A stretch of DNA of 64,000 nucleotides from Rosa chinensis. Its lineage: Eukaryota; Streptophyta; Magnoliopsida; Rosales; Rosaceae. Shown here piece after piece: positions 30,361 through 42,640 of the stretch (the stretch's first letter is position 1; each line of letters starts with the position of its first letter). A program made the position numbers and the translations under genes. The stretch lies in NCBI RefSeq assembly GCF_002994745.2, contig NC_037094.1:22421001-22485000 (forward strand), in the 5' to 3' direction. A model generated the notes under the pieces. It worked only from the letters and a program-made list of their open reading frames with translations, did no database searches and was not told the origin of the DNA.

Positions 30361-33300
30361 CTCCCCCTTGTGTCGCCCTACGTGGTGCTCTTCTTCTTGC
30401 CTTGTCAAAAACCTTGCTGAGTAACAAAAACCCAGTGGGACAAAAATAACCTCGTCCGATGGAGAAAAAGAGTACAACACACCCTTCACGTTTTGAGACT
30501 ATACATGTAGATATCTCCCCCTGATGTTTGCATCTCCCCCTTATGACTATGGTCATGGGAGATCAAATAATTTCCTCAAACGATGCTACCAACATGTTTC
30601 TTGAAAGTGGATTTGGGCAATGACTTAGTGGACAAGTCTGCCAAATCGAACTTAGTTCACTTTGATCTGGAGGAGAGTCTGTTGTTGCTGATGATGCTTG
30701 GTGTTGTCGCCTTTGATGTAGCCTTACTTCATTAGTTCAAAGCAAACAGCATTATCCTCATAAATACTCGTAGGCTCATCTATGGTAGACTTTTAACCAC
30801 AATTGCTTTGAACATGCGTAATTATGGATCTAATCCATATACATTCACGAACTACTTTATGAAGAGCAATAATCTATGCATGGTTCAAAAGTATAGTGAT
30901 TAGGATCTGCTATGTAGACTTCCAAGATATCACAGTTTTACCCATGGTGAACACTTAACTAATTTGGGAATGACCTTTGTGTGGGTCAGAGTGGCACCCA
31001 GTATCAGCAAAACCTTCCAAAACACTAATGTCATTTTGGGATAGAGATAGAAGATGCAGGTCAGTGTTAGCGGTGTTCCTGATGTGTGATGGGTCCGATC
31101 TATCGTTTCTTTGTAGGGATAGAACAAGCCCATATCAATCGTATATCTCAAGTATCAAAAGATATCTTTTACACCAGTCTAATGGCGTCGTGTTGGCACG
31201 AAGCTATTCCTAGCTAACAAGTTCACTGCAAATGAGATGTCTGGTCTTGTGTATTGAGCTAAGTACAATAATGCGCCTATTGTACTCAAGTAGGGTACCT
31301 TCACCTCTCGCACATCTTCGTCATCATCCTTCGGACGAAAATGATCTTTTTTAGGATCAAGACTACTGACGATCATGGGCGTGCTTGAAGGCTTGACCTT
31401 GTCAAAATAACTAAGCATCCATCAACACGGTGCCCAAGTTCAAACCGAGACAATATCTTGTTCTCCCAAGATCCTTCATCCTAAACTCGGATTTCAAGTG
31501 TTTAGAGGTTTCCCTTAACTTTTTAAGGGCTTCCAAAGAAAATCATGTCATCAACATAAACTGCGATAAAATCCGGAACTTGTCATGAAAACGCACAGGC
31601 ATATCCCTTTCCAATCAAGTAGTCAATTTAGTAAGCATTTCAACTTCTTTGCGGACACGCTCCGTGGTCTAGAGCCACTTGAACTGAGTGAATGAAGTCC
31701 ACCAGGAACCTTCATGTATATTAAGTATCTAGATCCCCATAAAGATACATAATGACCACATTTGTAAGCTGCATGTTCAGTTATTCAGAAACTACCAAAC
31801 TGACAAGGGAGTGGAGTGCAATGACATCTATTACGAGGGAATATGTCTTCTCGTAGTCAATTCCAGGGCGTTTGTGAGAAGTCTTGTGCTATAAGGCGAG
31901 ATTACCATATCTTTTTCTCATCACGCTTTCTAATAAAGACCTATTCTACATTAACATTCATTCATCAACAAAGCATGGTTCGATATCAACGAACTCATGC
32001 ACAATGAAATACGCAAATACATCATCAATCATGATGGAGTTTTTATCCCACGTCTCATGTACACTAATGTAATTTTCAGAGAGCTCTATATTCTCAGGAG
32101 TAGATTATGATATTGAGGCATCCCCCCAACGATAATCTTAATCCGGAACATTCTCATGAAATGGATTTTGAGTGTCAATGATCAAAGGATCGAGTTGTGC
32201 CAAAGGATCCTTCAAACCCATGGGCCTCTTATGCATCCTAGCTAGGGTCATGGCTTGTGATGCCAGAGTGCCACTCTATGGCATTGGTGCCATGCATGCC
32301 TACCTCCGTGTAGGGTGGCGTTACGTCCTCTCGTAGGGATATCCATCCTTGCAAGCATATTTGCCGCAGATATGTGTGATCTAGTCACTTTAGCGGGGAT
32401 CGTTATGAGACATGACAAATCCTGTCGTTCCTGCTAAACATCCATATTATTATCTCCCCCTAACGACTGGAAGACTGTCTCATTAAAGTGACAATCCACA
32501 AAGCTAGCGGTAAAGAGATCGCCTAGCAAGGGTATTAATCGACAGACGGTTATTGGAGTCTATCCAACGTATTTTCCCATTAGTCTGTGAAGACCCATCT
32601 TAGTGTTATGTGGCAGCGTAATAGGCACATAAATGGCACACTCAAATATGCGTAAGTACGAGATACTGGTACCTAGTCACTAGCGGTAACACAGAGATAG
32701 ATTGAGCGGCGGTGAGTCGTAGACGAATTAGCATAGCTGCATGAGATATTGTATCACCCCAAGAAGATATAGGGAGATTGGTGTGCATTACCAATGTTCA
32801 GCCTACCATCGTAGTCGTTTCTGAGAGACTATTTGGGTGTGTACATGGGAATATGATGTCCAACATCAATCCCAATAATATGCAATAATCATCGAAAGTC
32901 TTCGATGTAAACTCTCTAACATTGTCAAGTCCAATTGACTTAATAGGATGACCTGGGAATGAGCCCATGGCCATATGACCTATGCTAGGAGTGTAGTATA
33001 AGCAGCATGACAAGTGGACAATGGCACAACACGTGACCAACGTGTTTGCGTGTCAACCAACATCATGAAATATATAAAAGCTTGCAAGTTGCTTGAATTG
33101 GTTCACAGAATCCCCTCGGATTCTATGCAAGAACAGAATGAGTATTTTCGTATCATTTGCATAGGACAGTTTCGATCATAATTACCATAAGGAACAAGCT
33201 TTGTAGAACAAGCGAGGGGCCTTAGAAGCAACCAATGAGGATTTTGGTTGAGTCTGAGCGTCTGAAACGCTATTGGAAGCAAAGTTGGTGGCTACAGCAT

Positions 33301-33659
33301 CACTAATGGCTTCATCACCATGATGGATGCCATACATGGCATCATGGATAGGGACGTTACTAGCCCTAGGACGGTGGTGGACGGCAGCGGACGCCAAAGG
33401 CAGCGGCGGTGGTCACACTCAGTCCAGTAATCAACCTTTGATTCTTGCTTCATTTCGCTAGAAAGAATTAATATTCCTGTGAAGTCTTTAATAGATAGAT
33501 CATCATATCATGACTAGGATGATTTATCATGTCGTGACAAACCCAATATATGTCTAAATCCAAGAGATCTTCTCTCATGACTTTATTAGATTTAATAGCT
33601 AGAATAGTGGTGAGATAGAGTCCACTAGAGAGACACATAAGTTTCTCTAAGATGAGCAT
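30361..33659 (-). pseudogene. Copia-3 pol, heavily decayed
   Basis: The minus strand retains GAG-pre-integrase (33468-33659), an integrase piece (32798-33040: HPIKSIGLDNVREFTSKTF) and the start of RNase H (31179-31418: YLAQYTRPDISFAVNLLARN). Many stops and indels. A block at about 33204-33470 is shared with Copia-1 but absent from Copia-2. Confidence 0.75.
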
Positions 33660-34299
33660 TTATTCGCAATCATCAAAGAAAATGCAAATGAACTCTTTTC
33701 CGTTCTCTATATGCGTTTCACATGGAATCCATTGGCTCAAATATCTCAAAAGGGTTCGATTTTCCCTAGGAGCATAAAGAGTTTCTGTGACAGTAATCAA
33801 GGTGCCATTTGGCAAAAGTAATTTGGGCTATTCCATATTCTTGAACTAATTCTGATGGCCCAGCCATGGTAGTCACAAAGTAATATGCTCAGAATTGCAA
33901 ATGGAGTCATAATGAAAAGAACTCGAAATTTTATTCATAAGCCAATGATGTACATCATTGTTTCTTTGACCAAAACAAAATCTAATCCGAAATTAGTTAA
34001 TGCAAAATAAAGGTAGTTGTTTAACTTTTTTCGGTAACTCCAAAATAAATATGACGAGGTGAGTAGAGAGATGTTGGTGGAGTAAAGCTCACTTAAGTAC
34101 CACTTATCTCAAAACCTTCCTAGACATCATACACTTTGAATGAGCCCACTTGAAGAGAAACTAAACCAATGACATTTAGTACAAAATATATGGCAATTGC
34201 CATATTACATCTCTTGAAAAAATAAAGACGTAAAAAAAATTGGTGAGCTATTGATCCCAACCAGATTTGAAGTCTTCAAACCTTAACACCAGATCACCT

Positions 34300-35340
34300 T
34301 CTTGATCTTCTCATTCCACATAGTGAGCTTCTCTTACTTCACAATATGCTTTGTAGGCGGTGACAATACTTTCGCGAGCTCTACAAATGTGTGCCCAATG
34401 ACCGGATGCTCTACATTGAGAACATACATCTCTGTGCTCAAACTCTCATGATTGAGGTGCTTTGAAAACATCATTAGGATGACTCTTAGTGTTGGGTGGC
34501 GACTCCAACATGGCTAGAGGTGTTGCCTCCCTCTCTCTTTCCGCGTTGGTTCCATGTCCGCCTATTATGGCCGTTACCTTCCTCATTGGAGCGAGAATAT
34601 GGACTAAACTATCTAGAATTTTTCCTAGATTTTGGATTTCACTCTTGGCACCCTCCCTTAGGAGCGCGACTATAATTGGACTCTGAAATAGACTTTGTTC
34701 CCACCGGTCTCGAATTATAATTCTTCACAAGGATGTTGTCATGCTTTTCAGCAACATTCATGGCTTCAATGAGCTCATGAAACCTTGTGATCCGTCCTCC
34801 AGTAACATCGATTTGATAGTTCTTAGCAACCATCAAAGAAGAAACGGGGAAGGTAGAGAGAGTCCTCTCAATCAACATCGCATCTGTGATATATTTTCTA
34901 TAGAATTCCATCAAGGATTTAATGCAAAGTGCTTTTGAATTATAGTCAAGAACTGTCTTGAAATCACAGAAAAGGAGATTATGTCATCTCACTTCTAAGT
35001 CAGGAAGCAGGGAGTCACGGACGGTGCCAAAGCTTTCTTCAAGTGAGACCCACATCCTTCTGGGGTCTTCTTCATTCATATACTCGTATTGGAGCGAATC
35101 ATCCATATGACGAGTAATTAAGATGATGGCTTTCGCCTTATTTGCCTCTAAGGCTGCTCTATTTGCTTCCAAAACTTAAGCTTGCTCAATATATAGTTAG
35201 CATGTAATGGCTAGGCTTAATAATTGTATCCAGGATTCCTTGGGCCTTGAGATGCTGGCAAACATCACGAACCCACCTGTGATATGCAGAGCCAATTGTT
35301 CCTAATGAAGCAAAATCCAGTTTGTTCAGGTACTCATCCT
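34300..35340 (-). pseudogene. Copia-3 gag, broken
   Basis: Gag fragments lie in several frames at 35186-35440, 34984-35172 and 34639-34914 (for example EEDPRRMWVSLEESFGTVRD and KNYQIDVTGGRITRFHELIE). The zinc-knuckle part is degenerate. Confidence 0.8.
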
Positions 35341-36301
35341 GAAATAGAACAAGAAAAAGGGTTACTTTCCGAGCAAAAAGGCTACCACGAAAACAATAAG
35401 AATTTCTGAACGTAATCGCTCCCAAGAAATTCGATTCCAAGAGGTATTGGGTTAGATCAAAACAATAATGTGTATGTGGTCAATCATATATTCTCAACAA
35501 ATTCTAAGTTTGGAGATTTCAACAAGCTCCAAGGTTGGAGATAGCACGAACCCCCACAGTTTGGCTTCGGTCTCCCCATGAAAGAAGAAATGGGGGTAGA
35601 AGAAGAGAGGTTAAAAGTCCTCGAGAAAAGAAAAGAAAGTAAATTACTTGAAAGCGGCAACTTTTATAAAAATTTACCTCGAAAAAAGGGTCGCTGGACA
35701 AATCTGTCGGAGGTGGTGGCCGGCGGTGGCTGGAACCTGGCTAGAGTTTGCTGGTAGTGAGGCAAACCACGTGCAGGGGCTGTGTGTGCATTGAGCGTGC
35801 TGCTGGCGCTGTTGTGTGTGCTTGCGCGCAAGCGTGAGCGAGGTATTGGAGGCCTAGGGCAGGCAGATCGGAGCTGCTGCGCAGAGGCGACAAGGGAGTG
35901 CGCGGGGGCGAGGCTGCTGCTGGGCATGTAAGCGGAAGGCGAGCGAGGCTATTCTGCCGCACAGGTGTGGGAGGGCAGCAAGGCTAACTTGCAGAAGCAA
36001 GCGGCTAATCACAAGTGTGGGCAAGGTTAACAACAGGGGGTAGCGAGGCTAATGCAAGCGTGGTCAAGGCTAACAACTGGCATGAGGGTGCGCGCTAGTG
36101 TCGACGGGAGGCTTGCTGGCAAGGCTAACTTGGCCGGTTCATTTTTTCCCGTGGCCGGTTCGTGGCTTTTTCGGCCGGTTCCGGTGGTTCCGCCGCCGGT
36201 TCTAGGCTCCTGGGATCAAAGTCTTCAAGGTGTGCGGCGATGGACACTCGGGTTTGAAGGTTATTTTAGGGTTTCAGGGTTAGGGCTTCGTGCTGATAAC
36301 A

Positions 36302-36519
36302 TGTTTTAAGAAAAATGAAATTGGGAGAGAATTGAGTTGTACTTTCATTGATAATAGGGGACCTCTTTATATAGAAGATTACAAGCAAAGAATCTACGTC
36401 TTATAAGGTAACTGAATCATACAATGATTGAAATATCTCCGTAGATATCAGTTAGACTAACCCTATAACAACTCAGACAAGTAATCAGAGTGTGGGCCAG
36501 ACACACAAACTAGATGTCA
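36302..36519 (-). repeat. Copia-3 5-prime LTR
   Basis: About 218 bp; starts TGTTTTAAG, with a minus-strand TATA-like box as complement of 36365-36374. The outer end is uncertain. Confidence 0.75.
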
Positions 36520-37796
36520 TTTTCCATGTAAATATTTCAAATAAAATGAAGATCCTTTTGATTAATCCGTTGTCAAAGAATGGAAAAGATTGGAAGTTTC
36601 TCATCAATGATAATCAAAGAGAGCAATACATATTGAACAAAAGACATAAACTTTTCATCAGACTAAATCAGATCAACGTACCTATAGAAGTACAAGGTCT
36701 TCGTATATTAGTCTTTTAGTCGCAATACGAATCCAAAACTGTCAACAACCCAAATTAAACAAAGACACCTAATAACCGACAGCTACTAGATAAAGACAGA
36801 ACTCACCGTTTGGTGAAACACGATTTCAAGGAAAGACTAGGAATTTGGTGAGGCTTTGGATCAGTTTGAACTTACTCTCAAACGTGTGGCTTGTATTGAT
36901 TTTAAACGACCTACAAACTCGTTTCAGACTAAGCTAGCTTGGTCAATTTGATGTTTAAAAGTACTAAATGTAGAATGGATTTATGGATATGTAGAATGAT
37001 TCCACGTAAACTTAATGCCTATTAATTACATCATGACTTGGTTTACAAGCAGGTACACAGATAATAAACTTTTTTTTTATCTTTTTCTTTTTTAGGTTGT
37101 CCATCACCATCTCTAATTTGTGAACATTGTTAATTGTTCTGATGTTTTATATTTTCGAAAATGAATTCTCATAGAGCTAGATAGAAAAGGATATGTAACT
37201 GTTTTTCTCACGTACTTAATATCTATATGATTAATGCGTTAAGAGATATCTATATGATTAACGCGTTAAGAGATAGATGTGAGAGCGATGTTATTTACTA
37301 ACCATTATATGGAAACATTTCTCTCCTTCTCATGGGTTTGAATCAGTTTCTTTTACTTTGAATGTAATGTATAAATATGATAATAATGTAAGACTTAATC
37401 TGAACAACTATAAAATTGTAAATTTTCATGTGGGCAACATAGATTTGCATCACAATCTCTTATTTTGTGGGTGTACCAAATATGCTACGCCTATAGTGTG
37501 CCTATTATATCATCTATACGACTTTAGTTTGCCACAGATGGAGTGGCTTCAAGGAACTTTTATAAAAAGAACCAGAATCTGTGGTTTTGTGATATACATT
37601 TGCCGGGGGGTTGATGTCATAGGCGCCGACCCGGGGGGGGCCGTTGGGGGTGGTTGGTCATTGGTGTCATAGGCCCCATCTTTTTTCGCTGTAAGATGAA
37701 AACTGAAAAGTAAACTTAATGCAAATCTCCGACTCTAGTTCTTGATGTGCGTCTTTGTCAGCTATAGTCCTTTCGATTCTCTCTCCTGCTGGGTCA
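36520..37796. other. Non-coding DNA, first copy of a duplicated segment
   Basis: No gene. From about 36780 this matches about 38765 onward (shared AAACACGATTTCAAGGAA, CAAACGTGTGGC, AGATGTGAGAGCGATGTT). About 37740-37796 matches 40235-40290 (GTCTTTGTCA, TAGTCCTTTC). A G-run lies at about 37632-37640. Confidence 0.55.
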
Positions 37797-38453
37797 AGTG
37801 CACCCGTAGTCAAGAAAAGGCAAAGTCGAGAAGTCAAGAATTCGACCAGTCAAGTTACTATTCACTGATACTGGACATAGGTTTGCACCCGTTTTTTTCT
37901 TGCCCGGGCAACACTGTTCACTTTTTACTGTTCATATCTACTGTTCACACTTTACTGTTTACTTGCTGCTATTTTACTGTTCTGACCCTACCCCCTGTTT
38001 CTCCCTCCTCTGGCGTCCTCCGTCCATGCACCCGGCTCCCCCGAGGTCGCCTGACCTTTTCCGGCCACTCCGTGGCGTCAGCCGGCCCAGAAGCTGCCCC
38101 CAGGCCGAGATCGAAGCAACCCGAGGTCGCCTCACCTCGTCCGGCCACTCCGTGGCATCAGCCGGCCCAGACGCTGCTCCCAGGCCGAGATCAAAGCAAC
38201 TCCGTGGCGTCTGTTTCTCTTCTCTCTCCGCAGCCCCTGTGACGTCAGCCACGTTCGACTTCTCTCCAAACTGGCAGCCGCCCAAGGGTAAGACAAAAGG
38301 CATGGGCTTGGAATTTTTCTTGCCCTTGGTCAAAGAAATGCAGAGTTTGCCCGGTTGAAAAACCACCGGTGGAAGGGAAAATTGATTGTTGCCTGGTCAC
38401 CACATCATCATTCTCCCCTTTTGCCCGGGCAAAGCAAGACCAGTGGACTTGCT
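37797..38453. mobile_element. GC-rich transposon-like insertion with palindromes and tandem repeat
   Basis: About 655 bp interrupting the first duplicated segment. The ends are weakly inverted (CAAGTGCACCCGTAGTCAAG versus complement CAAGTCCACTGGTCTTGC). The palindrome TTGCCCGGGCAA occurs at 37900-37911 and 38421-38432. Between them are several ACTGTTCA-type repeats and two 80-bp tandem units (38041-38120 and 38121-38200). Overlapping frames on both strands result from the GC-rich repeat. The class is unknown and no duplication was identified. Confidence 0.55.
38041..38200. repeat. Tandem repeat, 2 x 80 bp
   Basis: Unit CCGAGGTCGCCTGACCTTTT... repeated at 38121 with a few substitutions; GC-rich. 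Confidence 0.85.
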
Positions 38454-40709
38454 CTTAATGTTTTCCTATATATTTCGTCTCAAAGGTTCTGCTGTTTTGG
38501 TCAATAAGGGAGTTTCTCGGTATGCTTTAACTGTATAGTAACTTGACTTGCCGAAATTTCTACCAAATTTGGTCTATATGAAAAGTAGACATCAAGAACA
38601 ACTTTGGTTTGTCAAAATGACAGCAAAATGTTGAAGCATGGAGGAACATATATACTTTTCCCCGAGTCACACACAGCCCTTCTCAGTCTCACCATGAGGC
38701 AGATCCTTTTTCAAAACTAGGTATTACTATTCATCGTTATGGCCTTTTTATTATCCGTAGTGTGAATGATTTAAAAACCGATAAGCTAGACAGAACTCCA
38801 TCACCAAACGTAAAACACGATTTCAAGGAAGACTAGGAAATTGATGAGGCTTTGTCAGTTTGGACTTACTCCCAAACGTGTGGCATGCCTAGTTTTAAAT
38901 GACTTGTAAGTTCATTTCAGACTAGCTAGCTAGCTAGGTTCTCTGATAAAACTATGCGGAACGGATTGTGGATATATAAATAGAACGATTCACCAGAGAC
39001 TCGGTTTGTTGTTATATTACATGTCATGACTTCGCTTGCAAGGTAACAGAGAAGAAACTCGATCAAAATTTATTACTGGTTTAAGTTCAGTACTGACGTA
39101 GAATGTCGGTCTTATTTTATGTGGATTGTAGACCACGAATTGAAGTATAATAACCCAAATGAAAATACCAATTCCCAGCTATAATGCAGTTAAATGTATA
39201 AGCATTTCAGACAATTAGGCGTGTTTGGGTGCACTCCTTTAGAGTACTTTTTACAATATTCTTTTTGACTTTCTCAATTCATCGATCACAGTTTTTAATT
39301 TGTTAAAATAGTCAATATATATATCCATACATATATTATTCAAATAGGATATTTTATCTTAATTTTGATTAATTAATAATTTTTACTGAGGAAAAGTACA
39401 GCAAGGATATGCAACCCTCATTTTCAATAGCGATTTACGAGTGAAGGTGAAGATGTGAGAGCGATGTTGTACCTAACTTTGTGTACAATGGTCAGAGTCG
39501 GGCAATATTAGGGCCCTTGGTGCTAGTTTACGAGTGAAGGTGAAGATTTGAGAGCGATGCTGTACCTAACTTTGTGTACAATGGTCAGAGTCGGGCAATA
39601 TTAGGGCCCTTGGTGCTAGTTTAAAGGGATGCAAAACGTCCTTGAATAGGAGTAACACATCCCGCACAGATTCCTGGCTTTTTAAAGATAATAGGACATC
39701 ACACATAGCATTGGGTGACACGGAGACTTACACCCCTGCAAGGATTTTTTTTCTTTCTTATGGATTTGGTTATTTTATTTGAGATGATTTCTATACTTAA
39801 CTCACAAAAAGAAAATGATTCATTGTTTCAATATAAATATAAAGCTTTATATTCTCATCAAACTACGTGATTATTATTGAATAAATAATTCCATGTTGAT
39901 TATTTCTCTTCTATATTTATATATTGAAAAAAGGTTTGGCTGAAATGGAAGTGTTTTTCAAGATATAATTGTTTCTTTGCTTATAAACTTTGTTTTTTCA
40001 TTCGAAGAAAAACCATTACGACCTTGCAAAATATGAAATGCCCAAGCAATCAGATACCATACGTATTAGATCAACGCAGTTACTCCTGTAGCGATTCTTT
40101 TACCACCAAACCAGTCTTGCATATTCTTGTTGGATAAATCTTTTTCAGTTTTAAACTTTTAATGTGAGAATCATGGAAACTCGATTAATGCAACTCATTT
40201 TTTTGGAGAAGTACTATAAATGATGCATTATGAGATTGCACGTCTTTGTCAACTTCTAGTCCTTTCTCTCTCTTCTAGGATTCTGGTCATTAAGGGAATT
40301 TCGGGGAATGCTTCTAGGTATTTAGAAACTCGACCTGGCATGGCTGCATTCCTTAACAAATTTGGTCTACGCCCGATCTGAAAAGTAAACATATGACGGA
40401 CAAATTAACCACTCTGCAATTGGTTTTGTCAAAACGACAGCAAAATTTTCCCGACTCACAACCACCCTTCTCAGTCTCACAAGGAGGCTATCCTTTTCCA
40501 AAGTCTAAGTATTAAGCCAATTAATTGCCGCTAAAATCACCACCACCCTCTCACCGGCACTACCATATACATGACTGTCCAACTATTGACTATGCGATTG
40601 ACAAAAGTCTAAGTGAAATATTTGAATGCTTCATCATTTAACAAACTCTCTGGAAATGGATAAAATTTGAGAAAAGTTCAAATAAGAAGTATTTCATCTA
40701 TTTTTAGAT
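38454..40709. other. Non-coding DNA, second copy of the duplicated segment
   Basis: No convincing gene. The parts at 38510-38730 and 40280-40510 are copies of one module (GTCAAAA-GACAGCAAAAT; GAGTCACA...CCCTTCTCAGTCTCAC). A diverged third copy is at about 58815-59070. Includes the tandem repeat at 39434-39619. Confidence 0.55.
39434..39619. repeat. Tandem repeat, 2 x 93 bp
   Basis: Unit begins TTTACGAGTGAAGGTGAAGA and includes ATTAGGGCCCTTGGTGC. The two units, 39434-39526 and 39527-39619, are almost identical, so the duplication is recent. Confidence 0.9.
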
Positions 40710-40859
40710 TCTAACTAACCTAACCATCTTCTGTGCTAGGGTTTCTCGTTGACTCTTCTTCGACAAATCTATCAAATCTCCATGGTTGATGCTATTGCAA
40801 GCCTTGCAGCAGTTTTCTAACTCCCTGATACCGCTCATGTGGAACTCAGAGACAAAGGC

Positions 40860-41452
40860 GTAGCTACACACGGGCTCCGTTGGGCTACAGCTCACCCCAA
40901 ATTTGAAAAAAACATTAATTTATAGCTTAATTTTAGTTAAAAAAAATTAAATATTAAAAAGTAGCCCACTTCAAATTTCTAAAGTTAGCCCATATGTTAA
41001 TTTTTTTTTGGGTCATATCTATGTTATTTCTTTGCTTGAAGTATTTGATTGTGTTTTATTTTCTATTATACTTTAAGAGACATATTCGCATAAAAAACTT
41101 GATTTTTTTAGAGAAATTAGGTCAGAATAAGAGTTGGCTGAGAGTTATGATACAAATTCAATAATTAAAGATTTTTGGTTCTATTCAAGAGCACAACTTG
41201 AGTAAATATGTTCTTTTGTCTTAGACTTTTGTTATCGAATTTCTATCAAACGTTATAATGTTGATTTTTTTTTGTCAGTTAGCTATTTGATTATTTAATA
41301 TGTAATTAATATATGATGTGGTTTAATTTAAGGAAATAATAAAACATGTTACTAGTAAAACTTTGGAAAAAAAAATAATTTAAAGCATTAATAAACTTTT
41401 ATTAATTTTTTTTTTTAGCCCACCCTTTTTTAAAATCCTATCTCCTCCATTG
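40860..41452. mobile_element. AT-rich insertion in the LINE, class unknown
   Basis: This separates LINE leader/early ORF1 sequence (to about 40857) from its continuation near 41453. The ends contain GCCCA-type repeats (GTTGGGCTACAGCTCACCCC; TTAGCCCACCC). I cannot define the exact borders, the terminal repeat or the duplication. Confidence 0.4.
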
Positions 41453-41460
41453 GCGGCAGG

Positions 41461-42056
41461 TAGACCTGTAAATGGACCGGATTTTGATCCGGACCCGCTC
41501 CAGATCCGTGACTATTGGACGGGTTTGGATCGAAAGTTTTGATCCGTTGATCCGCTAATGATCCAAATCCGTTAACCCGTTTATTTAACGGATCAAATAC
41601 GGATCTAGGTCGATCCGATCCGTTAATGATCCGACCCGTTTTCGTAATAATAAAATATTATTTTTTAAAAATATAAAATATGAAGAATTTCTAATACAAA
41701 TTTTTTGTAGAAATCTAAGGGACAGTCTATCACCCAAGATTCCAAGAAGCATTAAGAATGTTGATAATGTAACTCTACTTTTGGTGATACTTTTCATGTT
41801 GTTTTAATATTTTATTAATATCTTATGAGGTATTATGATATAAATTTAATATTACTATTTAAAATTTTAAAATATTTGAAATTATAACGGGTCGGATTAG
41901 CGGATCGGGTATCCGTTAACCCGGCAGATACGGATTTGGATCGAGCTATCAACGATCCGCCAGGTTAACGGAGCGGGTTTGGATCGAATTTTTTTTGAAG
42001 TAAACAGATTTGGATTTAGGTCGATCCGATCCAAATCTGGTCCATTTACAGGTCTA
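41461..42056. mobile_element. Non-autonomous hAT element
   Basis: A 596-bp element with inverted termini TAGACCTGTAAATGGACC and GGTCCATTTACAGGTCTA. A perfect 8-bp duplication, GCGGCAGG, lies at 41453-41460 and 42057-42064, within LINE ORF1 coding sequence. The interior has repeated GATCCG-type motifs. No coding capacity. Confidence 0.9.
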
Positions 42057-42640
42057 GCGGCAGGGGCAACAGCTTTTCAGGACGATCACTCCAATATGGT
42101 TGGGCGTCTCTGGGACTGAAGAACAAGTTTCCTGGCTTTAAGGGAATGATTCCGATTATTTGGATAGTGAAATCAGGCCTGTCTCTTCAAGATGAGGGGA
42201 TAGGTTTATCTTTCAATTTGATAGGGAGTCAGAGAGAAACAAGATCCTTCATGGAGGATTGTGGCACTATAAGAACATGATGATGGTTCTAGTAGAGTAT
42301 GACGGAATTGTACATCCACAAGCTGTTCCGTTGAAGACATTGGAGACCTGGGTTGGAGTATGTGGGCTAGCACCATGGCTGCACAACAAGGTTGTACTCT
42401 CACTGATTGGCTCTTCCATGGGCCGGGTCATCCAATTTGATCATCCTGCACTTAAGAGGAAGGAAGAGGAGAAGCGAATCCAGCTTGAGTTGGACATTCG
42501 ACGACGGGTTAGGGTTGTAAAATTTTTCTCTTTCTCATCGAAGGTTGAAACGAAATTATAGTTCAACTTTGAATGTATGTAGGGCTTTTGCAAGGATTGT
42601 GGTCTGTTTGACCATGATGTAATTGGTTGTGACAAGTTGT
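42057..42640 (+). pseudogene. LINE ORF1 DUF4283 remnant
   Basis: Homologous to the protein at 17102-18058. It contains ILHGGLWHYKNMMMVLVEYD, a LETWVGVCGLAPWLHNKVVL segment, HPALKRKEEEKRIQLELDI and the knuckle CKDCGLFDHDVIGC. Two in-frame stops precede the knuckle, and a frameshift near 42150-42250 precedes the open piece. Confidence 0.8.

Larger units (their letters stand above)
29161..36519 (-). mobile_element. Ty1/Copia retrotransposon Copia-3, old relative of Copia-1/2
   Basis: The element lies on the minus strand with LTRs at 29161-30360 (interrupted by an insertion, 29188-30149) and 36302-36519. The right LTR begins TGTTTTAAGAAAAATG next to GTTATCAGCACGAAGCC on the minus strand. The LTR interiors differ at many positions, so the element is much older than Copia-1 and Copia-2. 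Gag and pol are both broken. The leader (about 35690-36280) is unlike those of its relatives. The outer right end is diverged and no target duplication is evident. Confidence 0.85.

Noticed and set aside
37742..38366. Overlapping frames of 166, 152 and 130 residues on both strands
   Set aside because: All arise from GC-rich DNA with an 80-bp tandem repeat (not a multiple of three), with no recognisable domain.
36780..40520. CRISPR-like or satellite array
   Set aside because: Repeats are two-copy tandem duplications of long segments, not short regularly spaced repeats, and the genome is a plant nucleus.
41585..41797. Short minus frame at about 41.6 kb
   Set aside because: It lies within a non-autonomous hAT element full of GATCCG repeats and has no family resemblance.
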